NCBI RefSeq assembly: GCF_001465545.3
Contig: NZ_CP013480.3
Location: 5,580,001 to 5,644,000, forward strand
DNA: 64,000 bases
From: Pandoraea norimbergensis
GTDB taxonomy: Bacteria; Pseudomonadota; Gammaproteobacteria; Burkholderiales; Burkholderiaceae
Reading direction: 5' to 3'
The notes beneath the pieces are model-generated. The model saw only the letters and a list, made by a program, of their open reading frames with translations, was not told the DNA's origin and ran no database searches. Position 1 is the stretch's first letter. Every line of letters begins with the position of its first letter. A program made the position numbers and the translations under genes. Below, piece after piece: positions 29,017-38,573 of the stretch.

Positions 29017-29392
29017 TGCCCAGCCAGTGATTGCCGCCCAAGCGCTCGACGGCCCCGGCAATCATCGTCGTGAGCCATAACCCGAACAGCGACACGCCCA
29101 CAAAACGCAGCAGACTCGTGCGGTGCAGCCGCGCGGAAAAACTCCAGAGCGTATTGAGCAGATAGGAACACGGCGTCGCGACGCAGAACGCCGTCGCATT
29201 CGCCAGTACCGGCCCCACGTCAAAGCCGTCGATGAGCGTGATCGCCACGATCACATGCACCGCCGTCGAGATCACCCCCGTCACACCAAATCGCCATAGC
29301 GGCACGAGCAACGTGCGCGCATGCCGCGACGCACGCCAGCGTTGCAGACGCGATGCCGGTGGCGGTGACGACGGCGGACGGGGTTCGTGCAT
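28943..29392 (-). CDS. GtrA-family membrane protein (putative polyprenyl-sugar flippase)
   Basis: This 149-aa protein has four TMs and the GtrA pattern: LWRFGVTGVISTAVHVIVA, ANATAFCVATPCSYLLNTLWSF and PPATFLLHRLWTYRD at the C-terminus. GtrA proteins are thought to flip undecaprenyl-P-sugar made by GtrB. ATG 29392 gives the normal family length. Its 3' end overlaps the GT2 gene tail-to-tail. With GT87 and GT2 it forms a complete three-part lipid-linked glycosylation set, although it is encoded on the opposite strand. Confidence 0.87.
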   Translation of the reverse strand: MHEPRPPSSPPPASRLQRWRASRHARTLLVPLWRFGVTGVISTAVHVIVAITLIDGFDVGPVLANATAFCVATPCSYLLNTLWSFSARLHRTSLLRFVGVSLFGLWLTTMIAGAVERLGGNHWLGIIAVVLIVPPATFLLHRLWTYRDA

Positions 29393-29587
29393 CAGCGGCG
29401 TTGTAAGTAAAGACGCGGGCGAGTAAGAGAATCCGGAAGCGCAAGGTGTAAGAAAAACACCCGTGGCGGATCGAGTATAGGGATTTCTTCCACCTCGCGG
29501 AATATGGGTTGCAAGTCGCCAGGATCTGCATAGGATTGCTGGGTACTTCGCAAGAACAATACCCCCAAAGAAGACAGGAGGAAGACA

Positions 29588-32044
29588 ATGCAACGCCCCA
29601 ATGCCACATATGCCATCCACGCCATCGGCGCACTGGCCTGTGCCTTCGCCACGTGGAGCGCGTCTGTGCACGCTGCCGACACCACCCCCTCGGCCGCGCC
29701 CCCCGCCTCCGAAACACTCACGGTCGCCGGTCTCTCGCAGCCGGCCGATATCCTGATCGATCGCAACGGCGTGCCGCACATCTTTGCGGCGAACGAGCGC
29801 GACGGCTTCTTCGTGCAAGGCTTCAATGCCGCGCGCGACCGCCTGTTCCAGATCGATCTCTGGCGACGCCGTGGTCTCGGCGAATTGTCGGAAGTCTTTG
29901 GCCGCGCCTACGTCGCACAGGATGATGCCGCCCGCCGCTTCGTCTATCGCGGCGACATGGCGACCGAATGGCGACGCTACGGCCCCGATGCCAAGCCCGC
30001 TGCCGAAGCCTTCGCTGCCGGCGTGAACGCTTATATCGAATGGCTCGCCGCCCACCCAGACCAGATGCCGTACGAATTCCGCACGGTCGGGTATTGGCCA
30101 GCGAAATGGACCGCCGACGACATCGTGCGCATTCGCAGCCATGGCCTCACCCGCAACCTCAAGAGCGAAGTCGCGCGCGCCAAGGTCGTGTGCAAAGCCT
30201 CGCTCGACGCCGACAGCGTGCGCGTCGGCCTGCAACCGGCATGGAAGACGCAAGTGCCCGCCGGGCTCGATCCGTGCCTGCCCGACGACCTGCTCAAGGT
30301 CTTCGATCTCGCCACACAAGGCGTGAAGATCACCAAGGAATCACTGCAACGCGCCGACGCCGACATCATTCAGGTGGCCGAAGCCGGCCCGTACGACGTA
30401 TCGACCGAATCGGCGGAAGGCAGCAACAACTGGGTCATCTCGCCGCAGAAGTCGGCCACCGGCCGCGCCATCATGGCCAACGACCCGCACCGCGCCTATG
30501 CCGCGCCGAGCCTGCGCTACATCGTGCAGGTGAGCACGCCCACGCTCAATCTGATCGGCGCCGGCGAGCCGGCCATTCCGGGCGTGGCGATCGGCCATAA
30601 CGGCACCATCGCGTTCGGCCTCACGATCTTCAACATCGATCAGGAAGATCTGTACGTCTACGAGCTGAACCCGGCCAACCCGGACCAGTACCGCTATCGC
30701 GGCAAGTGGGTGTCGATGCGCACCGCCCACGAGACGATCAACGTGCGCGACGGCGCGCCCGTCGAGACCGATCTCAAGTTCACCCGCCACGGCCCGGTGA
30801 TCTACGTCGATAAGGACAAGCACCGCGCGTACGCCGTGCGCACGGCGTGGCTCGAACCGGGCATGTCGCCATACTTCGACGCCATGCGCTACATGCGCGC
30901 GAAAAACTACGCGCAGTTCCAGAAGGCACTCGATACGTGGGGTGCGCCGACCGTCAATCAGGTCTATGCGGATACGGCGGGCAATATCGGCTGGGTGCCG
31001 AGCGGCATGGCGCCGATTCGCCCGAACTGGGACGGCCTGATGCCCGTGCCCGGCGATGGTCGCTACGAGTGGGCCGGTTTCTGGCGCCGCGATCAGTTGC
31101 CCTCGGCGTACAACCCGGCGACCGGCTACTTCACCACGTCCAACGAGATGAACATGCCGGCCGGCTATCCGTACGATCAGCGCAAGCTCGGCTTCGAATG
31201 GACCAACGGCTCGCGTCATGCACGCATCGACGAAGTGCTGAAGGCGAAGGACAAGGTGTCGATCGAAGATTCGGAGCGCTTGCAGAACGACATCGTGTCG
31301 ATTCCGGCCCGCCGCTTGATGGCGCTCCTCGCGCCGCTCGCCAGCGACGATCCGCAAACGGCTGCCGCCCTCAAACTGCTCAAGGGCTGGGACGCCCACA
31401 TGGGAGCCGACTCGGCACAGGCCGCGCTGGAAGAAGTCTGGTTCAGCCGTCATCTGGGCCGCGCCTACAAGAACGCCGTGCTGCCGAAGGCTGCTGCGGA
31501 CAGCTTCGGTGCACCCGATCCGGCACCGATGCTCGACGCGCTTGAGCAACCCGCCGCCCGCTTTGGCGAGAACGCCAACGCCAAACGCGACGCGGTGCTG
31601 CTGAGCAGCCTTGGCGAAGCGTGGGGCGAGATGGTCAAGCTGCAAGGGGCCGACCCCGGCGCGTGGCAGTGGGGCAAGCTTCAGACCAACCTGAATGCGC
31701 ACCCGCTCGCCGACGCCGTCGCCCCGGCCATGCGCGCGAAGCTCAACGTCGGTCCGTTGCCCAAAGGCGGCAGTGCCTTTACGCCGAACCAGTCGACGTA
31801 CCGCGTGAGCGACTTCCGCCAGACCAACGGGCCGTCGTTCCGGATCGTGGTCGATGTGGGCAACTGGGACAACACGCGCGCCATGAACCTGCCGGGTGAA
31901 TCGGGCAATCCGGACAGCCCGCATTACCGTGACCTCGCCCAGAAGTGGCTCGACGGCGAGTACTTCAAGCTGCCGTACACCCGTGCGGCGGTCGAAGCCG
32001 AGACGGAGTCGCGCCTGCATCTGGTGCCGGAGGCATCGCGTTGA
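29588..32044 (+). CDS. Penicillin-acylase-family N-terminal-nucleophile hydrolase
   Basis: An 818-aa secreted precursor with a signal peptide of about 30 residues ending SVHAAD. Two subunits are expected after autocleavage at Gly278-Ser279, in EGSNNWVIS; Ser279 would be the new N-terminal nucleophile. ANDPHR and the IAFGLTIFNIDQEDLY segment match the family. Family members deacylate penicillins, cephalosporin side chains or acyl-homoserine lactones. Which applies here cannot be decided. AGGAGG at 29577-29582 is a good ribosome-binding site. It ends at a strong terminator. Confidence 0.92.
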   Translation: MQRPNATYAIHAIGALACAFATWSASVHAADTTPSAAPPASETLTVAGLSQPADILIDRNGVPHIFAANERDGFFVQGFNAARDRLFQIDLWRRRGLGELSEVFGRAYVAQDDAARRFVYRGDMATEWRRYGPDAKPAAEAFAAGVNAYIEWLAAHPDQMPYEFRTVGYWPAKWTADDIVRIRSHGLTRNLKSEVARAKVVCKASLDADSVRVGLQPAWKTQVPAGLDPCLPDDLLKVFDLATQGVKITKESLQRADADIIQVAEAGPYDVSTESAEGSNNWVISPQKSATGRAIMANDPHRAYAAPSLRYIVQVSTPTLNLIGAGEPAIPGVAIGHNGTIAFGLTIFNIDQEDLYVYELNPANPDQYRYRGKWVSMRTAHETINVRDGAPVETDLKFTRHGPVIYVDKDKHRAYAVRTAWLEPGMSPYFDAMRYMRAKNYAQFQKALDTWGAPTVNQVYADTAGNIGWVPSGMAPIRPNWDGLMPVPGDGRYEWAGFWRRDQLPSAYNPATGYFTTSNEMNMPAGYPYDQRKLGFEWTNGSRHARIDEVLKAKDKVSIEDSERLQNDIVSIPARRLMALLAPLASDDPQTAAALKLLKGWDAHMGADSAQAALEEVWFSRHLGRAYKNAVLPKAAADSFGAPDPAPMLDALEQPAARFGENANAKRDAVLLSSLGEAWGEMVKLQGADPGAWQWGKLQTNLNAHPLADAVAPAMRAKLNVGPLPKGGSAFTPNQSTYRVSDFRQTNGPSFRIVVDVGNWDNTRAMNLPGESGNPDSPHYRDLAQKWLDGEYFKLPYTRAAVEAETESRLHLVPEASR

Positions 32045-32075
32045 ACTGATGTGATGGATCAAGCTGCTTGAATAG

Positions 32076-32114
32076 AAAACGGCCGGTCGGGTTTTACCCC
32101 GTACCGGCCGTTTT
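32076..32114. terminator. Bidirectional intrinsic terminator
   Basis: A 12-bp perfect outer stem (32076-32087 with 32103-32114) plus an inner CGGG/CCCG stem is flanked by A and T runs. It separates the acylase from the convergent MFS gene. Confidence 0.88.
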
Positions 32115-32150
32115 CATTGGCGTGCCTGCATGCCAATCGCGATCTGACGA

Positions 32151-33650
32151 TCAATGCCCGCCGGGCACAAACTCCGGCTTGTCGCGCTTCACGCCACGCG
32201 CGCTGTCGACGGCGTTGGTCGGCACGAGCAGCAGCAGAATGACCACGCCCACCGAAATCGCGAGAATCGACAGGAACGTCAGGTGCAGCGAGTGTTGCAA
32301 CACCGCGCGAATCGCCTGATCGGCCACCGTCGCCACGCCACGATCTTCCAGCACGTGACGCAACTGGTCGGAGCTGACGGTGCCCAGACCACTCGAATGC
32401 GTCAGTCCATAGTTGAGCACCGCACCGAACAACATCGCACCCAGCGTGCTGCCCAAATTCCGCGAGAAGATGTTCGATGCCGTGGCACTGCCGCGCTGCG
32501 ACGGCGTGACAAGCTCCTGAATCAGCACCAGCGCGCTCACGCTGCCGGTACCCATCGAGAAGCCCATCAGCAACGAGCCGAACCCTGCCAGCACCGGCGA
32601 ACTGTTCGGGCCGAGCAACGCAAACACGATGCCGCCCATCGGCATCAGCAGGCTGCCCAGCACCAGCACGCGGCGCAAACCGAATCGGGTGAACGTCTTG
32701 GCCGCGAGCGTGGCACCAATCGGCCAGCCCACCATGATCATCGTGAGGGCCATACCGGCGACCACCGGCGTCTGCTTGAGCACACCCTGCGCGTACATCG
32801 GCAGGAACGTCGTCAGCCCCATGAGCACCATGCCTGAGAGCATCGTCGCGGCGTTGGCCGCCGCAATCGGACGGCGGCTCCACAGCGCGAACGAGATCAT
32901 CGGGTCCTTCGCGCGGCGCTCTTGCCACACGAACAGCATCGAGGCGATGGCGCATACCAGCACGCCCGACCACACATGCGTATCGGTGAAGGCATTCGCA
33001 TCGGTGAGCGCAATCATCAGCGCCGCCACGGCGATGGTGAAGAACACGGCGCCGAGGAAGTCGATGCTCGGCTTCTGGCGCGGGGCCTCTTCATGCAGAT
33101 AGGCGATGAAGCCTGCCGCGGCCAGCAAGCCGATGGGGATGTTGATCCAGAAGATCCACGCCCACGACAGATCGCGGATGATGATGCCGCCGAGCATCGG
33201 TCCGAGCACGGCCGAAATCGCCCACACACTCGCCAGATAGCCCTGCACCTTGCCGCGCTCGCTGATCGGGTAGTAGTCGGCAATGATGGTCAGACTCACC
33301 GGCTGGATGCACGCCGCGCCCACGCCCTGCAACAGGCGGAAGACGATCATCGCGGGCATCGACCACGCGAGCCCGCCGCCGAGCGAGGCAATCAGGAAGA
33401 TCACGATGCCCGCGAGCACCACCGGCTTGCGCCCGTAAAGATCGGCGAGCTTGCCGAACACCACGGTCATGGCGGTCTGCGTGAGCAGGAACGCGGAGAA
33501 CACCCAGCTATACAGATTCAGGCCGCCGAGCTGGGCGACGATTTGCGGCATGGCGGTGGAAATGATCGTGGCTTCGATGGCGACCATGGAGGTCGCAGCC
33601 ATGACGGATGCCACGATGAAAGGCCGCACGGAATTGCGGTTAGCAGTCAT
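32151..33650 (-). CDS. MFS multidrug efflux transporter, EmrB/QacA (DHA2) type
   Basis: A 499-aa protein with about 14 hydrophobic segments. The motif-A loop GKLADLYGRKPVVL and motif-C-like PVSLTIIADYYPISERGKVQG belong to the DHA2 drug:proton antiporters. TM1 carries AIEATIISTAMP, the family's conserved D/E region. ATG 33650 (MTANRNSVRPF) is preferred over the open extension to 33800. It is a single gene with no EmrA partner or TetR regulator beside it; the substrate is unknown. Confidence 0.9.
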   Translation of the reverse strand: MTANRNSVRPFIVASVMAATSMVAIEATIISTAMPQIVAQLGGLNLYSWVFSAFLLTQTAMTVVFGKLADLYGRKPVVLAGIVIFLIASLGGGLAWSMPAMIVFRLLQGVGAACIQPVSLTIIADYYPISERGKVQGYLASVWAISAVLGPMLGGIIIRDLSWAWIFWINIPIGLLAAAGFIAYLHEEAPRQKPSIDFLGAVFFTIAVAALMIALTDANAFTDTHVWSGVLVCAIASMLFVWQERRAKDPMISFALWSRRPIAAANAATMLSGMVLMGLTTFLPMYAQGVLKQTPVVAGMALTMIMVGWPIGATLAAKTFTRFGLRRVLVLGSLLMPMGGIVFALLGPNSSPVLAGFGSLLMGFSMGTGSVSALVLIQELVTPSQRGSATASNIFSRNLGSTLGAMLFGAVLNYGLTHSSGLGTVSSDQLRHVLEDRGVATVADQAIRAVLQHSLHLTFLSILAISVGVVILLLLVPTNAVDSARGVKRDKPEFVPGGH

Positions 33651-33990
33651 TGTTTTTTTGAAGTGGGGGCGACGCGTTTGAGACGGCGGAAGACGGGGAT
33701 CGAACGTGGCGGGGGTACCGCGCGCGTAGTCAAGACGACTCGGGCCAGAGGATGGCGACAAGCATAGCCGAACACCAGCAAACGCGTATGACGTGAGCAA
33801 GCGACCGGCATGGCTTCCCGGAAAGCCTTATGCCACGGGGCTTACGGGCCGAGAAAACCCTGACCGGAAGCGGGTTTTGGAAGGTTTGGCGCAGCCAAAA
33901 CCTCGCCATGAGCGATCAACGCTCGATTTTTCCGCGATCACACGCCGGTGGTGTTGCTTTTGGCGCGAAACCGCCGGGCAGCGATGCGGC
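33651..33990. other. Intergenic, 340 bases, with one inverted repeat
   Basis: Upstream region of the MFS gene. It contains GGTTTTGG (33873-33880) and CCAAAACC (33895-33902), a perfect 8-bp inverted repeat, possibly part of a terminator for the minus-strand GlsB gene. No gene seen. Confidence 0.4.
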
Positions 33991-34230
33991 CTATCGTCGC
34001 ACCAGGCGCAACAGGGCGAGCAGCACAATCGCGCCGATGGTGGCCGTGATGATGCGCCCGAGGGTGCCGTGTCCGATGGCGATGCCCAGATGCTGAAGCA
34101 ACCAGGCGCCGATGAACGCGCCGATCACCCCGACGACAATGTCGCCGATCAGCCCAAAGCTGCCGCCGACGACCAGTCCGGCAAGCCAGCCGGCCACCAG
34201 CCCGACCAGCAGGAGAATGAGAATGCTCAT
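33991..34230 (-). CDS. GlsB/YeaQ/YmgE-family small membrane protein
   Basis: A 79-aa protein with three hydrophobic, glycine-rich segments (LVGLVAGWLAGLVVGG, GVIGAFIGAWLL, TATIGAIVLLALLRLVRR), the transglycosylase-associated/GlsB fold often induced by stress. It is the second of two paralogues on the minus strand, 22 bases after the first. Confidence 0.87.
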   Translation of the reverse strand: MSILILLLVGLVAGWLAGLVVGGSFGLIGDIVVGVIGAFIGAWLLQHLGIAIGHGTLGRIITATIGAIVLLALLRLVRR

Positions 34231-34252
34231 GATCGTTCTCCGGACGCGGGCG

Positions 34253-34510
34253 TCAGGCGGTGCCGCGGCTGCGCTTGATGGCGCCGTAAATCACCAGCAG
34301 GACGATCGCGCCGATGATCGAGGCGATCCAGCCGGCCGATTGGCCTTCGGTGTAGAGATGGAGGAACTGTCCGACATACCGGGCGAGCAACGCGCCGGCA
34401 ATGCCGAGGATGATGGTCATGATGATGCCCATGCTGTCCCGGCCGGGATGCAGGGCGCGTGCGATGAGACCGACGATCAGACCGACGACGATGGTGCCGA
34501 TAATGCCCAT
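34253..34510 (-). CDS. GlsB/YeaQ/YmgE-family small membrane protein (paralogue)
   Basis: An 85-aa three-TM protein (MGIIGTIVVGLIVGLIARAL, MTIILGIAGALLARYVG, SIIGAIVLLVIYGAIKRS) paralogous to the next gene. Start ATG 34510. A TATACT on the minus strand at 34542-34547 may be its -10. Role in envelope stress is inferred from family members only. Confidence 0.87.
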   Translation of the reverse strand: MGIIGTIVVGLIVGLIARALHPGRDSMGIIMTIILGIAGALLARYVGQFLHLYTEGQSAGWIASIIGAIVLLVIYGAIKRSRGTA

Positions 34511-34814
34511 GACGTGTCTCCAAGGACGGGAACCCGAACGCAGTATATCGCCTATTTCCGGCATGTCGACGACCGCGTCATCGGCGCCACAGCGGCATTT
34601 ATTGCTCAATATTTCAGCACTTCGTCCCGAAATCCGGCCCAAAATGCCCGCGCACCTGACCCCGCCTATGTTCGGTATAAGGGATCGCTATTTGTCAAAA
34701 GGGCGTCACTGCGCGATGATGGCAAGCACTGTCCCGGTGCGAAGGGCGCGGGTTGGCCTGAAACGGGCATCGCGTCGACGCGCTATAATCAGGGGCTATT
34801 AAATCCCCCACACC
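34511..34814. other. Divergent promoter region, glsB pair / hemA
   Basis: A 304-base region between divergent transcripts. TATAAT at 34784-34789 lies 25 bases before the hemA ATG and is a good -10; its -35 is poor. TATACT on the minus strand lies near 34542. There is no gene. Confidence 0.5.
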
Positions 34815-36095
34815 ATGCAACTGCTCGCTCTCGGCCTGAACCACCACACGGCGCCCGTCTCGCTGAGAGAACGGGTGGCGTTTCCGTTCGAGCGGATCGA
34901 GCCGGCGCTGGCAGGCCTGAAGAGTTTGTGGAACGACCGGTCGAGCGCCCCCGAGGCCGCCATCCTGTCGACGTGCAATCGCACCGAAATCTACTGCGTC
35001 ACCGACGATGCCGCCGCCCGCGAGCGAGCCGTGCACTGGCTGTCGCAGTTCCATAACATTCCGGCCAGCGACCTCGCCCCCCATCTGTATGCCCTGCCCC
35101 AGTCCGACGCCGTGCGGCACGCGTTTCGCGTGGCGAGCGGTCTCGACTCGATGGTGCTCGGCGAAACCCAGATTCTCGGCCAGTTGAAAGATGCCGTGCG
35201 CACCGCAGCCGAAGCCGGCGCGCTGGGCACGTATCTGAATCAGTTGTTCCAGCGCACGTTCGCGGTGGCCAAGGAAGTGCGTGGCCAGACCGAGATCGGC
35301 GCGCATTCGGTGTCGATGGCCGCTGCGGCGGTGCGTCTGGCCCAGCGCATTTTCGAAAGCATCAGCACGCAGAAAGTGCTGTTCATCGGCGCGGGCGAAA
35401 TGATCGACCTCTGCGCGACGCACTTCGCCGCACAGAACCCGAAAGCCCTCTATATCGCGAACCGTACCGCCGAGCGCGGCGAAAAACTCGCCGAGCGGCT
35501 GGGCGGCAACGCCATCCGTCTGTCCGAGCTGCCGCAGCGCCTGCATGAGTTCGACATCGTCGTCTCGTGCACGGCCAGTACGTTGCCGCTGATCGGTCTC
35601 GGTGCGGTCGAGCGCGCCATCAAGGCGCGCAAGCACAAGCCGATGTTCATGGTCGATCTGGCCGTGCCGCGCGACATCGAGCCCGAAGTGGGCCGGTTGA
35701 CCGACGTCTTCCTGTACACGGTCGACGACCTCGGCGCCGTCGTGCGCGAAGGCAACGCGCTGCGTCAGGCGGCAGTTGCGCAGGCCGAAGCGATCATCGA
35801 GACGCGTGTCCAACACTTCATGCAATGGCTCGACGCGCGCAGCGTCGTGCCGGTCATTCGCGACATTCACGGCACAGCCGAAGCGATGCGCGTGGCCGAA
35901 CTCGAGCGTGCGCAACGCATGCTTGCACGCGGCGACGACCCTGCCGCCGTGCTCGAAGCCCTGTCCCAGTCCCTCACCAAGAAATTCCTGCATGGCCCGA
36001 CGCACGCGCTGAACACGGCGCGCGGCGATTCGCGCGAGCAAATCATTCACCTCATTCCCGAACTGTTCCGCACCTCGGGATCTTCCGACAAATAG
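34815..36095 (+). CDS. hemA: Glutamyl-tRNA reductase
   Basis: It reduces Glu-tRNA(Glu) to glutamate-1-semialdehyde, the first step of C5 tetrapyrrole synthesis. At 426 aa it is full length. The catalytic Cys54 is in [11 protein letters not shown], the NADPH domain has [12 protein letters not shown], and the [15 protein letters not shown] block is present. Its stop is followed directly by the prfA ATG, the conserved hemA-prfA-prmC arrangement. Confidence 0.97.
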   Translation: MQLLALGLNHHTAPVSLRERVAFPFERIEPALAGLKSLWNDRSSAPEAAILSTCNRTEIYCVTDDAAARERAVHWLSQFHNIPASDLAPHLYALPQSDAVRHAFRVASGLDSMVLGETQILGQLKDAVRTAAEAGALGTYLNQLFQRTFAVAKEVRGQTEIGAHSVSMAAAAVRLAQRIFESISTQKVLFIGAGEMIDLCATHFAAQNPKALYIANRTAERGEKLAERLGGNAIRLSELPQRLHEFDIVVSCTASTLPLIGLGAVERAIKARKHKPMFMVDLAVPRDIEPEVGRLTDVFLYTVDDLGAVVREGNALRQAAVAQAEAIIETRVQHFMQWLDARSVVPVIRDIHGTAEAMRVAELERAQRMLARGDDPAAVLEALSQSLTKKFLHGPTHALNTARGDSREQIIHLIPELFRTSGSSDK

Positions 36096-37178
36096 ATGAA
36101 AGCGAGCATGCAAGCCAAGCTCGACCAGTTGACGCAACGTCTGGTCGAGCTTGATGGCCTATTGAGCCAGGGCGACGTCACGCGCGATCTGGACAACTAC
36201 CGCAAGCTCACCCGCGAACACGCCGAGCTGGCGCCGGTTGTCGCGCAGTACCAGCAGTACCGCCAGGCGCACAACGATGTGACGGCGGCGCAGGAGATGG
36301 CGTCCGACCCGGAAATGCGTGACTTTGCCGAAGCCGAAGCGGCCGACGCCCGCACGCGCATGGACGACATGGAAGCCTCGCTGCAACGCATGCTGCTGCC
36401 GCGCGACCCCAACGACGAGCGCAACATCTATCTGGAAATTCGCGCGGGCACGGGCGGCGACGAGTCGGCGCTCTTCGCGGGCGACCTGCTGCGCATGTAC
36501 ACGCGCTATGCCGAACGTCAGCGCTGGCAGGTGGAAATCATGTCGGCCAGCGAGTCGGATCTGGGCGGCTACAAGGAAGTGATCGTGCGCCTGATCGGTC
36601 AGGGTGCCTATTCGCGCCTGAAATTCGAGTCGGGCGGCCATCGCGTGCAGCGCGTGCCCGCGACCGAAACGCAGGGCCGTATCCACACGTCGGCGTGCAC
36701 CGTGGCCGTGATGCCCGAAGCCGACGACGTGGCCGACGTCGAGATCAACCCGGCCGATATCCGTATCGACACGTTCCGCGCATCGGGTGCGGGCGGGCAG
36801 CACGTCAACAAGACCGACTCGGCCGTGCGTATCACGCACATGCCCACGGGCATCGTCGTGGAATGTCAGGACGACCGCTCGCAGCATCGCAACAAAGACA
36901 AGGCGCTCAAAGTGCTCGCCGCGCGCATCAAGGATGCCCAGATGCGCGCCCAGCAAGCCAAGGAAGCCGCCACGCGCAAGAGCCTGATCGGCTCGGGCGA
37001 CCGTTCGGAGCGCATTCGCACCTACAACTTCCCGCAAGGGCGAATGACCGATCACCGTATCAACCTCACGCTCTACAAGCTTGAGTACATCATGGACGGC
37101 GATCTGGACGATCTCGTCAACGCGCTCGTGACCGAACATCAGGCCGAGTTGCTGGCATCGCTGGGCGAGGCCGCCTGA
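36096..37178 (+). CDS. prfA: Peptide chain release factor 1
   Basis: RF1 ends translation at UAA and UAG. The 360-aa protein has the P-A-T codon-recognition motif ([15 protein letters not shown]) and the universal GGQ motif ([18 protein letters not shown]), whose Gln is methylated by PrmC, encoded next. It begins at ATG 36096, immediately after the hemA TAG, and its own TGA overlaps the prmC start. Confidence 0.98.
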   Translation: MKASMQAKLDQLTQRLVELDGLLSQGDVTRDLDNYRKLTREHAELAPVVAQYQQYRQAHNDVTAAQEMASDPEMRDFAEAEAADARTRMDDMEASLQRMLLPRDPNDERNIYLEIRAGTGGDESALFAGDLLRMYTRYAERQRWQVEIMSASESDLGGYKEVIVRLIGQGAYSRLKFESGGHRVQRVPATETQGRIHTSACTVAVMPEADDVADVEINPADIRIDTFRASGAGGQHVNKTDSAVRITHMPTGIVVECQDDRSQHRNKDKALKVLAARIKDAQMRAQQAKEAATRKSLIGSGDRSERIRTYNFPQGRMTDHRINLTLYKLEYIMDGDLDDLVNALVTEHQAELLASLGEAA

Positions 37179-38107
37179 TGTCGCAGGGGCAGGACAGCAC
37201 GACTTCGCCTGACGCGTCTAACGCGTCTAACGCGTCTGCTACGCCGGGCACCGGGTTGGCGGCCGGGTCCACATCCGGCGCCAGCACCGTCGAGACGTTG
37301 CTGCGCGAGCCCGGGCTGCCGCCGTCGGAGTCGCGCATTCTGCTCTCGCACGTGCTCGGCTGGTCGCGCACGCAGTTGATCACGCGCGATCGCGAACCCC
37401 TTGCCCCCGACGCCGTGGCCGCCTATCGCGGTCTGCACGCCCGGCGTGTCGCGGGCGAACCGATTGCCTATCTCACCGGTACCCGGGAATTCTTCGGGCT
37501 GACGTTCGCCGTCAGTCCGTCGGTCCTGATTCCCCGGCCGGAAACCGAACTGCTGGTAGAACTGGCACTGGCGCGCCTCGAAGGCTGCACCGCACCGCGC
37601 GTACTCGATCTCGGCACCGGCAGCGGCGCGATTGCACTGGCCATCGCGCACAGCCGTCCCGATGCCCAACTCACCGCACTGGACCGCTCGACGGACGCCC
37701 TGCGCGTCGCCACCGGCAACGCGCAGCAACTCGGACTGGCAGCGCCGCGTGTGCGCTTTCTGGAAAGCGACTGGTATGGCGCGTTGGCGGCTGGCGAAGC
37801 GCCGTTCGACATGATCGTCTCGAACCCGCCGTACATCGTGGCGGGTGACGAACACCTCTCGCAAGGCGACCTTCGGTTTGAACCGGCCGATGCGCTGACT
37901 GATCATGCCGACGGTCTGGCCGCCCTGCGCGTCATCGTCGCAGGCGCGGTGTCGCGGCTCAAACCCGGTGGCTGGCTGCTGTGTGAACACGGCTACCATC
38001 AGGCCGCCGACGTCCGCGCACTGTGCGATGCGGCCGGTTTCCTCGACGTTTTCTCCGAGCGGGATCTCGCGGGTATCGAGCGCACCACGGGCGGCCGCCG
38101 CGCCTGA
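37178..38107 (+). CDS. prmC: Release factor glutamine methyltransferase
   Basis: It methylates the GGQ glutamine of release factors with SAM. The Rossmann motif VLDLGTGSGAIALAIA and the catalytic NPPY (MIVSNPPYIV) are present. The 309-aa form carries an extra N-terminal stretch of about 35 Ser/Ala/Thr-rich residues, partly made of a 9-base repeat at 37212-37238, before the helical domain. The ATG lies at 37178, overlapping the prfA stop. Confidence 0.96.
   Translation: MSQGQDSTTSPDASNASNASATPGTGLAAGSTSGASTVETLLREPGLPPSESRILLSHVLGWSRTQLITRDREPLAPDAVAAYRGLHARRVAGEPIAYLTGTREFFGLTFAVSPSVLIPRPETELLVELALARLEGCTAPRVLDLGTGSGAIALAIAHSRPDAQLTALDRSTDALRVATGNAQQLGLAAPRVRFLESDWYGALAAGEAPFDMIVSNPPYIVAGDEHLSQGDLRFEPADALTDHADGLAALRVIVAGAVSRLKPGGWLLCEHGYHQAADVRALCDAAGFLDVFSERDLAGIERTTGGRRA
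37212..37238. repeat. Three 9-base tandem repeats in prmC
   Basis: ACGCGTCTA, ACGCGTCTA and ACGCGTCTG in tandem encode N-A-S-type residues in the low-complexity N-terminus. Confidence 0.8.
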
Positions 38108-38226
38108 CGAGGGCAGCCCGGGCCACCCGCAAAGGACACCCGGAGGGCACGCACCAACGAGCGCGGCGGAAAACCGCTAAAATGGCGGACACGCCGATTT
38201 TCCGGCATCCCCACGGGCTTTCCACC

Positions 38227-38541
38227 ATGACTACCCAGCAACGTATTCAGCAAATCGTCACCGACCATCCCGTCGTGCTCTTCATGAAGGGCAATGCGCA
38301 GTTCCCGATGTGCGGCTTCTCGGGCCGCGCCGTGCAGATCCTGAAAGCCTGCGGCGTGGACAACCTGTTCACGGTCGACGTGCTGCAAGACGAAGAAATC
38401 CGTCAGGGCGTGAAGGAATTCGCCAACTGGCCGACCATTCCGCAGCTCTACATCAACGGCGAATTCATCGGCGGCTCGGACATCATGATGGAGATGTACC
38501 AAAGCGGCGAACTCAAGCAGATCATCGCTGAGCTTGCCTGA
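38227..38541 (+). CDS. grxD: Monothiol glutaredoxin, Grx4/GrxD family
   Basis: The 104-aa protein carries the CGFS active site (FPMCGFSGRAVQ, Cys29) and a TIPQLYINGEFIGG glutathione-binding loop. Grx4-type proteins bind and hand over [2Fe-2S] clusters with BolA partners. Start ATG 38227. It follows prmC by 119 bases and precedes ubiX, as in many betaproteobacteria. Confidence 0.96.
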   Translation: MTTQQRIQQIVTDHPVVLFMKGNAQFPMCGFSGRAVQILKACGVDNLFTVDVLQDEEIRQGVKEFANWPTIPQLYINGEFIGGSDIMMEMYQSGELKQIIAELA

Positions 38542-38573
38542 TCGTCGTCTGATCTCCGCTTGATCCCGGCCTG

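Noticed and set aside
30341..32062. A 573-codon minus-strand frame opposite the penicillin acylase
   Set aside because: Shadow frame of the acylase gene; composition (Arg, His, Gly, Val) is typical of antisense GC-rich frames, with no recognisable motif.
37212..37238. Possible phase-variable repeat in prmC
   Set aside because: Units are 9 bases, so copy-number change cannot shift the frame, and only three units are present.
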